Positions 1 to 7,258 of a DNA stretch of 14,717 nt are shown here, piece by piece. The DNA is from Geothermovivens sp964644845 (lineage in GTDB: Bacteria; Zhuqueibacterota; Zhuqueibacteria; Oleimicrobiales; Geothermoviventaceae). The position numbers and the translations under genes are program-made. The notes under the pieces were generated by a model. The model saw only the letters and a list, made by a program, of their open reading frames with translations. It ran no database searches and was not told where the DNA came from. Every line of letters starts with the position of its first letter. Position 1 is the stretch's first letter. The stretch spans positions 1 to 14,717 of the forward strand of contig CAZXXS010000013.1 in NCBI GenBank assembly GCA_964644845.1, written 5' to 3'.

Positions 1-1427
1 TACACGTTCTGGCCGTCACACTCAACTTCGGCGCGCTGAAAGTCCACGTCGTCCGAACGGAAAGACTGTTTGGGAGGAAACAGAGGAACGCTGTGGTCGC
101 AGTTGGCGGCCATCCGAAAGGGGTCCAGATTGCCGAAGTAGAAATCCACCACCTCTTGTTTCTCTCCCGGTGTCAGTGTCTCGGTGTAGCGATTCGCCGC
201 GGCTCCCCGATCCGGGTCCACAGGGACCCAGCCGTAAGGCTCGAGGTAGATCTCGCACCAGTCGTGAATGCTTTTGTGTCCGGGACGGATGCCCCACCCC
301 GATTGCCAGCGCGCTGGGATCCCGTTCAAGCGACAAAGCGTCATGAAAAACAGAGCCTTTTGCCCGCAGTCGCCGTAGCGCCGTTGTAGCACCCACTGGC
401 TGATGTTCGAAATGGTGGAATACTCTGGGGCGTAACTGTAGGCGAGGCTGTCAGCAATCCAATTGAAGATCCGGCGCGCGACCAGAAGGGGATTTGTCTC
501 TCCGCCCACGATTCGGCGGCTCAGTGCCCGAAAGGCTTCGCTGAACACGATGTGAGGCGGCCGCTCAGCTGTGTAGTAGACGTACTCCGGACGACTCTTG
601 TCGTAAGGCCGAATCCTCGCCGGCTCCAGGGAATTGATCGTAGCGTAAGCAGTGAACTCGTAGCTCACTTTGAAGACTGTCGGCACGCCGGGCTCGCTCC
701 GCCGCTCCAAGTAGGCGGACCGCGCTCGGCTTTCCGGCTCCCCCAACCATTTGACCGCTGGCTCAGAATCCACCAGGTGAATGTCATTCTGGAACGGGAA
801 AGCTCTTGGGAAAGGGATCCAGCAACGAACGATTTTCCCGGCCGGGACAGCGTCAGCGTGGACCTCCACCGTGTGGGTACAGCGGAACCGGTGCGGCAGA
901 ACGAAACGCCCTACGCTCTTTTCTCGCGCTGCTCGCGCTTCGCGCACAAGGGCCAAAAAGCTGTGTTCTGAATCCCAGCGGTTCTCTTTGGGAAGCCGAC
1001 GCGCCCGAATTTCGGGATACCGCCAGAACAGGTTGCTGACACTCGCGTAAAGGTAGCGTTTCTCGCCATCGATCCGGCGAACATCCAGCTTACCTTCGCG
1101 CTCCCATTCGTCGAGTTCAGCCTCCCGGAAGTCACGCACCCGTTCCCGAAGCGCCTTCAGCAGGTCCTGCCGTGAGAGGTTGTAGTCCAACCGAATGCGG
1201 GACAGGCGTTCCCGATCCCAGAGCAACCTCCGGCGCGTCGCTGAATCGAGTTTCGCCGCCCCCAAGAGGCTGTCGATTAACGCTTCGGCACGGGTGAACT
1301 CCCCTTTTCTTTCCAGCGTCCGCAATTGTCCCATTGCGTCTCCAATCGGCCTTTCACTCTGGCATCCAAAGACGGCCAGGAGGAAGCCCAGCGCGAGAAG
1401 CCACCTTCTGCTTCGCCAGCGTTTCAT
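1..1427 (-). CDS. Transglutaminase-like cysteine lipoprotein (partial, 3' end outside window)
   Basis: I translated this frame by hand. It stays open from an ATG at 1427 to the left edge, about 475 codons, so the C-terminus is missing. The N-terminus has Arg-rich residues, a hydrophobic run and Cys22 in the context AVFGC, which fits a lipoprotein signal peptide although Phe at -2 is not ideal. A charged helical region follows to about residue 110. The transglutaminase-like core holds all three expected catalytic residues: Cys354 (YGDCGQKALFF), His388 (IHDWCEIYLEPYGW) and Asp404 (PVDPD). The Cys-His-Asp order and spacing match the transglutaminase/protease superfamily, whose bacterial members are usually exported peptidases or amide-bond enzymes. 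The substrate is unknown. The start overlaps the stop of the upstream Ntn-hydrolase gene as ATGA, with GGAG 8-9 nt before it, so the two are probably translationally coupled. Confidence 0.88.
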   Translation of the reverse strand, partial: MKRWRSRRWLLALGFLLAVFGCQSERPIGDAMGQLRTLERKGEFTRAEALIDSLLGAAKLDSATRRRLLWDRERLSRIRLDYNLSRQDLLKALRERVRDFREAELDEWEREGKLDVRRIDGEKRYLYASVSNLFWRYPEIRARRLPKENRWDSEHSFLALVREARAAREKSVGRFVLPHRFRCTHTVEVHADAVPAGKIVRCWIPFPRAFPFQNDIHLVDSEPAVKWLGEPESRARSAYLERRSEPGVPTVFKVSYEFTAYATINSLEPARIRPYDKSRPEYVYYTAERPPHIVFSEAFRALSRRIVGGETNPLLVARRIFNWIADSLAYSYAPEYSTISNISQWVLQRRYGDCGQKALFFMTLCRLNGIPARWQSGWGIRPGHKSIHDWCEIYLEPYGWVPVDPDRGAAANRYTETLTPGEKQEVVDFYFGNLDPFRMAANCDHSVPLFPPKQSFRSDDVDFQRAEVECDGQNV

Positions 1428-2689
1428 TGCTTTGCTCCAAGCTTCTCCAAAAGACGTCTCAGTTCCTCAGCGGCTCGCTCCTGAATTGACCGCAACGAAT
1501 CTGTGTCGACGCCCCGAACGCGCATCCACCGGAGCGTCTCCTCCACCGTACGCACCCAGTGCGCCTCGAAGTCGTGTAACGCGCCAAGCGGGCCGCCTTC
1601 CCGCGAGGCTAATCGAGCCGTGTTGAACCATGCTGGTCGACTTGAGTCGGAGTAAGCAACGGTCTCGAGGCGCTGAATCAATCGGTTTAACCTGGCCTTC
1701 GGTTGCCCTGCCAACGGCGCAGGCACTTCACCCGCGGCCAGCCAAACTGGCACCGCCGCGCCAAAAATCGGCTCACCGAGGATCACCCAGTACGTCGTGA
1801 GTCGCGGATCCTCACCGGCTTTTACACCCTGGAAAACGCTACACGCCGCCGTTCGGTACCGATTGATCGACCAGCGGGTTTCAACCCACCCAGGAGGCCG
1901 GCTGTCGAATCGACCGGCAAACGGCAGCGGTCTGGGATTGCCCCAAGGACTGACCAGGTCGCGCGCCACCGTCCAAAGCAAAGACGCGAGGGTGAGTCGA
2001 TTTTCTCGTGCCAGCTCCCCAACCAGTGCCTTGGCCCTTGCGTAGCGAAACCAACCTGCACCGTTGCCGTTTCCGGTTTCGGCAAAGTTGGTCCGAACCA
2101 ACCATCCCGCCGGGGTCCTGGCGGCATCGTAGCGCGCGTACGTGTGGTTACCCGCTTCGAAGTAACAGGCTCCGCCTTCGGCGTCGATCACGCCGAAGTT
2201 CGACTTCGTGCCGCGGCCCGAACGATTCGTCCGGACGAGTGTGCTCTCAACGTCCGTTACCGTTCGGCAGGTGCCCAGCACCCGGCGCATGAAGAACCCT
2301 TCGGTGTCTACGCTGTCACCCTCGGTGTCGAGCGCCTCTGCGTTCATGATCGCCAGGCCAGCCTCGTTCACTCCGGCCCACACCTGGGTCGAATCGCCAG
2401 CGTTGATCAACGCCAAGAAGCGGTACTTTGGTCCTTCCAAGATCGCCAACGCGTTGTCGCGGTGGCCCGTGTCGCGATTCTTCCACAGGAGAGGGCGGCC
2501 GTCCCGTGTCGCTCCCCCGCTGATGACGGCTGTCGTGCAGCCCTCGTGCCCCGAAGTCTGGGAAGAACCGAAGACCACACAGAGGAAGAGCCCGTAACTC
2601 ACCGCGTGCAAGATCGAACGTACGGGCACCAGTGCAAGTGTCTTGGACCGGTGGAGGCCTTTCCCATTTCCGTCGGTTCCGGGGATCAT
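1424..2689 (-). CDS. Exported C45-family Ntn-hydrolase, acyl-CoA:6-APA acyltransferase-like
   Basis: An N-terminal hydrophobic segment (about residues 22-42) is followed by HEG|CTTAV with Cys51. A Gly-Cys-Thr-Thr junction is the classic self-cleavage site and nucleophile of the penicillin acyltransferase (AAT, peptidase C45) and choloylglycine-hydrolase type of Ntn-hydrolases. Further family-like features are GRPLLWKNRD just after the nucleophile, WAGVNEAGLAIMN, and SNFGVIDAEGGACYFEA. The protein is about 421 residues. It would cleave or transfer an acyl or peptide amide outside the cytoplasm, but the substrate cannot be read from sequence. I chose the ATG at 2689; a TTG at 2698 adds three residues, and neither has a clear Shine-Dalgarno. 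A small hairpin, GGGC-CTAA-GCCC (2716-2727), covers the cdaA stop just upstream. The gene lies about 30 nt after cdaA, and its last bases overlap the transglutaminase-like gene. Confidence 0.85.
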   Translation of the reverse strand: MIPGTDGNGKGLHRSKTLALVPVRSILHAVSYGLFLCVVFGSSQTSGHEGCTTAVISGGATRDGRPLLWKNRDTGHRDNALAILEGPKYRFLALINAGDSTQVWAGVNEAGLAIMNAEALDTEGDSVDTEGFFMRRVLGTCRTVTDVESTLVRTNRSGRGTKSNFGVIDAEGGACYFEAGNHTYARYDAARTPAGWLVRTNFAETGNGNGAGWFRYARAKALVGELARENRLTLASLLWTVARDLVSPWGNPRPLPFAGRFDSRPPGWVETRWSINRYRTAACSVFQGVKAGEDPRLTTYWVILGEPIFGAAVPVWLAAGEVPAPLAGQPKARLNRLIQRLETVAYSDSSRPAWFNTARLASREGGPLGALHDFEAHWVRTVEETLRWMRVRGVDTDSLRSIQERAAEELRRLLEKLGAKQ

Positions 2690-2719
2690 TTTTCGCAAGC
2701 CCAGAGAGAAACCGTGGGC

Positions 2720-3505
2720 CTAAGCCCGCTCGGTCTGGTCGGTGGGGATGTTGAAGGCTTCGTTTAGCGTTTTGCGAAGACTCTGGTAGTCGAGATTGCG
2801 TTTCAGTTCGCCGTCCATCGCCACGGAGACACTGCCGGTCTCCTCCGAAACCACCACAATGACGGCATCCGATTCTTCGGACAATCCCAGCGCCGCGCGG
2901 TGGCGAGTGCCAAGGCTCGGGTCAATGTCCGGATTTTGGCTCAAAGGGAGCAAACATTTGGCAGCTTCCACCATGTCGTTCTGGATGACAACAGCCCCGT
3001 CGTGCAGCGGCGAACGCAGGTTGAAAATTGAGACCAGAAGCGGCACCGACACCTCCGCGTGTAACGGCACGCCCGTCTCGATGATTGTTTTCAGACCCGT
3101 CTCTCGAGCCAACACGATCAAAGCACCCAGACCGCGTTTGGAAAGCTCGAACGCGGCCTTGGCTACCTCCTCGATTACCCTGTGTTCCTGCACCTGTACG
3201 AAGAACCGGATGATTTGACTCTGCCCAAGTCGAATCAGAAGACGTCGGAGTTCCGGCTGAAAAAGCACCACAAAAGCGAGCAGCCACACCGTGCGCAGGT
3301 TCCGGAAAATCCAGGTCATGCCAGCCATGTTCAGGAGGGGAGCGATCACAGAGGCGATCAGGATGAGGATAAAACCAACGGTCATCTGCGCAGCCCGGGA
3401 GCCCCGTACAAAGAAGTAGAGCTTGTACAGGATGTAGGTGATCGCCAGCACGTCCAGCAGGTCGATCACCGTGAAGCGCAAGAAACCGATCTTGAACAGG
3501 ATCAC
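2720..3505 (-). CDS. cdaA: Diadenylate cyclase CdaA (c-di-AMP synthase)
   Basis: This membrane enzyme condenses two ATP into cyclic di-AMP, a second messenger for turgor, potassium and cell-wall homeostasis. Three hydrophobic segments fill about residues 13-32, 42-60 and 70-83. The DAC domain follows, with the two active-site signatures LHDGAVVIQ (DGA at 169-171) and GTRHRAALG (RHR at 201-203). The length of 261 residues is close to the usual CdaA length of about 270. Translation starts at a GTG two nucleotides after the folP stop, with GGGAG at the end of folP acting as ribosome binding site. A folP-cdaA neighbourhood is known from several phyla. The regulator gene cdaR (YbbR domain) and glmM, which follow cdaA in Firmicutes, are absent here; an Ntn-hydrolase gene follows instead. 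Confidence 0.96.
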   Translation of the reverse strand: MILFKIGFLRFTVIDLLDVLAITYILYKLYFFVRGSRAAQMTVGFILILIASVIAPLLNMAGMTWIFRNLRTVWLLAFVVLFQPELRRLLIRLGQSQIIRFFVQVQEHRVIEEVAKAAFELSKRGLGALIVLARETGLKTIIETGVPLHAEVSVPLLVSIFNLRSPLHDGAVVIQNDMVEAAKCLLPLSQNPDIDPSLGTRHRAALGLSEESDAVIVVVSEETGSVSVAMDGELKRNLDYQSLRKTLNEAFNIPTDQTERA

Positions 3506-3507
3506 GC

Positions 3508-4362
3508 TTACGCTCCCGCTGTTGTCGACAACCCGCGCACAACGGCGTCTGCCACGCGTGCGACACGCACCATTTCTCTGACGTCATGCACTCGAACGAC
3601 GTCCGCGCCGCCGGCAATGGAAAGGGCAACGGCCGCAGCCGTTCCTTCCAACCGCTGACCCGGCGGCAAATCCAGAATCGCCCCGATGAACGATTTCCTT
3701 GAAGGTCCAACCAAAAGCGGACGTCCTAATCTACAAAATTCTTTCAGTCGACGCAAAATTTCCAGGTTGTGGACCAGCTGCTTTCCAAAGCCGATCCCGG
3801 GATCCAGCACCACCTGCTCCCTGGAGATTCCCGCTTCTTCAGCCTTGGCCAGTCTCTCCGCGAAGTACCCCGAAATCTCACCGATCACATCCCGGTACAC
3901 GGGGTTACGTTGCATGGTGCGCGGCGTGCCCTTAATGTGCATCAGCACCAGCCCGACGCCGCTTGTTGCCAGTAGCTGGGGCATTTCTTCGTCAAACCCA
4001 AGACCGCTGATGTCATTCACAATGTCGGCCCCAGCCTCCACGGCGGCCCGCGCCACCTCAGCCTTGTACGAATCGACGGAAATCAGTACGTCACTCTGGC
4101 GTCGCAGCGCCCGGATTACCGGCACCACGCGTCGACGCTCCTCTTCGGCGGGTACAGGCTCGGCGCCCGGGCGTGTGGATTCGCCCCCCACATCGATGAT
4201 GTCCGCGCCAGCCTCGACCATTTCCAAGGCGTGCTCCACCGCGCGCCCGGGGTCTGTGTACAGTCCACCGTCCGAAAACGAATCCGGTGTCACGTTCAGG
4301 ATGCCCATCACGAGTGTCCGTTCCCCCAGCAGAACACGCTGACCGCCGCACTGCCAAATCAT
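3508..4362 (-). CDS. folP: Dihydropteroate synthase
   Basis: The enzyme joins 6-hydroxymethyl-7,8-dihydropterin diphosphate to p-aminobenzoate to give dihydropteroate in folate synthesis, and is the target of sulfonamides. The 284-residue protein carries the full set of DHPS motifs: NVTPDSFSDGG (23-33, loop 1), ESTRPG (61-66, loop 2), SVDS (Asp97), NDISG (Asn116), DPGIGFGK (187-194), GPSRKSF (219-225, with the Ser-Arg-Lys pocket) and RVHD (257-260). It starts at an ATG 10 nt after the upstream C45 lipoprotein gene, with a G-rich run (GGGGCCCCG) before it, and runs almost directly into cdaA. It appears intact and functional. No other folate pathway gene lies in the window. Confidence 0.97.
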   Translation of the reverse strand: MIWQCGGQRVLLGERTLVMGILNVTPDSFSDGGLYTDPGRAVEHALEMVEAGADIIDVGGESTRPGAEPVPAEEERRRVVPVIRALRRQSDVLISVDSYKAEVARAAVEAGADIVNDISGLGFDEEMPQLLATSGVGLVLMHIKGTPRTMQRNPVYRDVIGEISGYFAERLAKAEEAGISREQVVLDPGIGFGKQLVHNLEILRRLKEFCRLGRPLLVGPSRKSFIGAILDLPPGQRLEGTAAAVALSIAGGADVVRVHDVREMVRVARVADAVVRGLSTTAGA

Positions 4363-4372
4363 CGGGGCCCCG

Positions 4373-5512
4373 TCAAGGCTTGATTTTCGCCAGTTCCTCC
4401 GGCAGGTTCACGTGCACGTAGTCCCGGTTGTACGCTGGCTCGGGATTGGGCCCCGGACCGGCGTTGGCCACCCACACATCACCCGTGCTCGGGTGGTAAA
4501 CAACCGCGTGCAAATCGCCCGTACCCACATCGTGCATCAGTTGCTTTGCCGCCTCCACGTCCAGCTGTCCGAGCCGCCCTTTCAGAAACTGGTACACACG
4601 CTGGTTGTACTCGTGCCCGACACCCATCGAGAAGTACACCACGTTCTTGAGCGGCTTCTGCGGCAAGCTGGCGTCGGTGTAAACGTCGCAGAAATCCTTG
4701 GCTGTCTTGAAAGCGCGAGCGTCGGGAATCTTGGCGTCGCCCACGCAGTACAAGTACGAAGAGGTACGATGAGCGTTCTTGATGATGTTCACAGCTGCGT
4801 CCAGAGTCTTCGCGTCCCACAGGACGTCGCGAAGCACAAAGGGCATCGGTTCGCCGGCCAGTGTCTCGTGCTCAGGACCAAAATTGTCGCCGATCTCGCT
4901 GACAGCGATTCCTTCGGCATTCATCCCGGACACTGCACCAATGAAGCCCGTCCAGCCGATGACGGCGTGCGCAACACCTTCCTCCGGTTTGATCACCAGG
5001 ATTGCCGGGTATTCCTGAAAATGCGCCCCGGTCTCGTAGTCCAGTGCGCGAATTTGCAGCAACTGGTGGTCTTTAGTCGCCGAGCCCCAAGCCGCAAAGA
5101 ACGTGCAGTGGTATTCCGAGAGGTCCGGGATGGCATGCAGTCGGTGCACATCTTCGATGGAAACGCCAGCTCCTTCAGCAAGGCCCTGCATTTCCTCCTT
5201 GTAGCGTTCCGGAATGTACGGCTCCATTTCCGTGTACGCGTTGTCTACAAATTCTTGAGGAATGTTCATTACCTGCATCACACTGTGCAGGTTCTCCACG
5301 AACTTCTGAATTCGATCCTTGGCAGCTTGGCCATGCTGGTAGCCGATCTCGTAGGGACTGCCGTGCAGATAAAGCAGCTTAACCGGGTACCGGCCGCCAC
5401 CCAGGTCCTGACTTTGTGCTGGCGAAACAGCGTCCTTCTTCTCGCACCCCACGACAACCACAAGAAACGAGAGGAACAAAGCAAACAGCGGGTAGCGTTT
5501 CACACGAACCAT
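4373..5512 (-). CDS. C45-family Ntn-hydrolase-like lipoprotein
   Basis: The 379-residue product has a lipoprotein signal peptide (hydrophobic residues 8-21, lipobox VVGC, Cys23). A pro-region contains GSPYEIGYQHGQA (51-63), a hallmark of C45 acyltransferase/hydrolase proteins. The probable nucleophile Cys136 lies in EYHCTFFAAWGSATKD and is followed by LLQIRALDYE, where family members usually have a GRxxD-like motif. Later come WTGFIGAVSGMNAEGIAVSE and a C-terminal LHAVVYHPSTGDVWVANAG. The family performs autoproteolysis and amide hydrolysis or acyl transfer; the substrate here is unknown. The frame is open upstream to 5737, but that extension overlaps the TPR gene. GGAGG 7 nt before the ATG at 5512, followed by a clean signal peptide, fixes the start. 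The protein is clearly different from the second C45 protein two genes downstream. Confidence 0.88.
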   Translation of the reverse strand: MVRVKRYPLFALFLSFLVVVVGCEKKDAVSPAQSQDLGGGRYPVKLLYLHGSPYEIGYQHGQAAKDRIQKFVENLHSVMQVMNIPQEFVDNAYTEMEPYIPERYKEEMQGLAEGAGVSIEDVHRLHAIPDLSEYHCTFFAAWGSATKDHQLLQIRALDYETGAHFQEYPAILVIKPEEGVAHAVIGWTGFIGAVSGMNAEGIAVSEIGDNFGPEHETLAGEPMPFVLRDVLWDAKTLDAAVNIIKNAHRTSSYLYCVGDAKIPDARAFKTAKDFCDVYTDASLPQKPLKNVVYFSMGVGHEYNQRVYQFLKGRLGQLDVEAAKQLMHDVGTGDLHAVVYHPSTGDVWVANAGPGPNPEPAYNRDYVHVNLPEELAKIKP

Positions 5513-5519
5513 GTGTACA

Positions 5520-5524
5520 CCTCC
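5520..5524 (-). promoter_or_regulatory. Ribosome binding site of the C45 lipoprotein gene
   Basis: On the minus strand GGAGG lies 7 nt upstream of the ATG at 5512-5510. It is the clearest Shine-Dalgarno in the window. It decides the start against a longer open frame that would overlap the TPR gene. Confidence 0.85.
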
Positions 5525-5546
5525 GTGAGCGTTCTCGGCGAAACAG

Positions 5547-7022
5547 TCAGTGATCCATTGCTTGATTACTCGACCCCCCTTTGCGCGTGCGCGTGTCCAC
5601 TGTGTGCAACAACTCCCACAAGCGTTTTCGCGCTTCGTTTGCGTACTGGTCGTCCGGCCCTTTGCGCATCCGGATTCTCTTTCGGTATTCAGCAATCGCT
5701 TTGTCGCGCTCCCCAAGCTTCTCGTACAGAAAACCAAGGTAAAGATGCGCTTCTGGGTGATCGTTCAGTTCGATCGCGCGCTGAAACAGTTTCTCCGCGT
5801 CCTTCAGATCCCCGGTTCCCAAGTACACGATCCCGAGGTTGTAGTACGCGTCCGCGTTTGCCGGGTCCAGGTCAATCACCCGTTTGTACGTGGCCAAAAC
5901 CTTCGGTACGTCGTTGGTGACCATGTAGACACGGCCCAACTTCATCAAGGCTTCTTCGTGCGTTGGATTGATCGCCAGCGCCCTCTCGAGTACACGTTCT
6001 TCCTCCTTAAACCGGCGATTCCCAAAATACAGATCCGCCAAAGTCAGCCGAGCCTCGAACAGAAGTGGGTTGAGCGCGATCGCCTGTTTCAACGCTTTCT
6101 CGGTTCCACCTAACCCAAGCGCCTCAAGGCGCGACGGATGCAGGTGACTGAGCCAGTAGGCGGTTCGGCCATCCGCTGGATTTTGCTTCCAGGCGGCGCC
6201 GAGCCAGCGCTCCGCCTGACTCCAGCGCTGCGCCACGACAAAGTAGGCCCCTCGCCACAGTTTCCACTCGGCGGAGCTTGTGTCGTGCCACTGCGCTCGC
6301 AGAATCTCTCCTGCCGTGAACAACGACTCCGTGGGGTCCTCGTGCTGAGCCCGGCTTTCAAGCGCCCGATCGAGGTGGTAGGCCACTCTGGTTGCACCGA
6401 GGAAGCTCGCGCCGACCGCTCCCACTGACGGAACGTCAGCCACAGTTGGCTTAACCTGGTTCAAAAGAAGTTGACCAGCCAGCTGCAGCACCGAACTCTC
6501 CGGATGGTCAAGCCGGACGCTGTCGAGTTTCACACTGAGGCCTGCGGCGAGGGTTTGGAACAACGTCTGCACAGTTTCCCCCTCACCGGCTGCACTGCCC
6601 TCTGCCTGAAACCCTTTCCGTGTTTCCAGACGCCAAACCATTCTGCCCGGAGCTCTGTACTCGCAGAACACCGTGAAGTCCGGCGCTACGCGGTTCAGAG
6701 CACTGCGCACAAAACGGGGCGAAACCAGCGAATCCAGGCCCAAAGCATTCACCACCTCGGGCGGTGCCGCAACGCGCAGGCTCTTCGCGAACTCCCTCCG
6801 AGCCACGAACCCCACCCACGCCGCAAGTCCTACCGATGCAGCCGTTTCGCGCTCAGCGTTCTGCAGACGTGGCAGAACCACAAGCAGCGGACTTTGCGCC
6901 GTCGAAGGCTCCCGCGAGCATGATGCCAAGACACCAAAAAGGGCCAGACCGAGCAGCCACAGTGCCCTTCGTCCGGCCCCGCTCCTTCTTTGCACGCATC
7001 TTGTTTTCCTACAGGTCGCCAT
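5547..7022 (-). CDS. TPR-repeat lipoprotein
   Basis: From the ATG at 7022 the product has 491 residues. A positively charged start leads to the hydrophobic stretch LWLLGLALFGVLASC with an ideal lipobox (LASC, Cys35), so it is probably membrane-anchored outside the cytoplasm. Residues about 45-190 form an unassigned domain opening with SPLLVVLPRLQN; this loosely resembles TolB/FlgO-like domains that precede TPRs in other proteins, but I cannot confirm it. From about 250 to 450 lie at least five TPR-like repeats, for example FEARLTLADLYFGNRRFKEE, EEALMKLGRVYMVTNDVPKV and ADAYYNLGIVYLGTGDLKDA. TPRs mediate protein-protein contacts, so a scaffold role is inferred. The frame is open to a TTG at 7100, but the signal peptide favours the ATG at 7022; the AGGAGG at about 7045 is too distant to serve it well. 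It is the first gene after a 236-nt gap and sits 34 nt before the C45 lipoprotein gene. Confidence 0.85.
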   Translation of the reverse strand: MATCRKTRCVQRRSGAGRRALWLLGLALFGVLASCSREPSTAQSPLLVVLPRLQNAERETAASVGLAAWVGFVARREFAKSLRVAAPPEVVNALGLDSLVSPRFVRSALNRVAPDFTVFCEYRAPGRMVWRLETRKGFQAEGSAAGEGETVQTLFQTLAAGLSVKLDSVRLDHPESSVLQLAGQLLLNQVKPTVADVPSVGAVGASFLGATRVAYHLDRALESRAQHEDPTESLFTAGEILRAQWHDTSSAEWKLWRGAYFVVAQRWSQAERWLGAAWKQNPADGRTAYWLSHLHPSRLEALGLGGTEKALKQAIALNPLLFEARLTLADLYFGNRRFKEEERVLERALAINPTHEEALMKLGRVYMVTNDVPKVLATYKRVIDLDPANADAYYNLGIVYLGTGDLKDAEKLFQRAIELNDHPEAHLYLGFLYEKLGERDKAIAEYRKRIRMRKGPDDQYANEARKRLWELLHTVDTRTRKGGSSNQAMDH

Positions 7023-7258
7023 CGTGGCCGTGCAAACTCTGTCCTCCTGACACCTTCTCTTTCTGCTGTTCAACCCTACACAGCAACGCACACGTTTCAA
7101 CAGGTTTCACACCGCAAAAGCGTCACTGCGCATTCGCACCGCCCCAAAAAACGAAAACCCGAACGCTGGCCGCTACGCCCACCTTGTAAGGTGTTTTTTC
7201 CAGCCCAGTTGCTCGAAAGCTCTGGCGCGAACGTGCGTGCAAATCCGGGAAGACCGTT

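Noticed and set aside
1703..2767. 354-residue open frame on the plus strand
   Set aside because: It is antisense to the AAT-like Ntn-hydrolase gene and has no family resemblance.
5513..5737. Upstream extension of the C45 lipoprotein frame
   Set aside because: It would overlap the TPR gene by about 190 nt and bury the signal peptide. GGAGG at 5520-5524 points to the ATG at 5512.
4412..5920. 502-residue open frame on the plus strand
   Set aside because: It lies fully antisense to the C45 lipoprotein and TPR genes, has no recognisable motif or ribosome binding site, and has a composition typical of a reversed GC-rich gene. The minus-strand proteins have clear signal peptides and family motifs.
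7023..7120. Promoter for the TPR-C45-folP-cdaA unit
   Set aside because: TTGAAA with TAGGGT 16 nt downstream on the minus strand is a possible pair, but the -10 match is poor. A promoter in this gap is plausible, yet I cannot place it.
7182..7202. Terminator-like CACC-TTGTAA-GGTG followed by TTTTTT on the plus strand
   Set aside because: The stem is only four to six pairs, and no plus-strand gene precedes it. On the minus strand, where ftsH ends, no T-tract follows.
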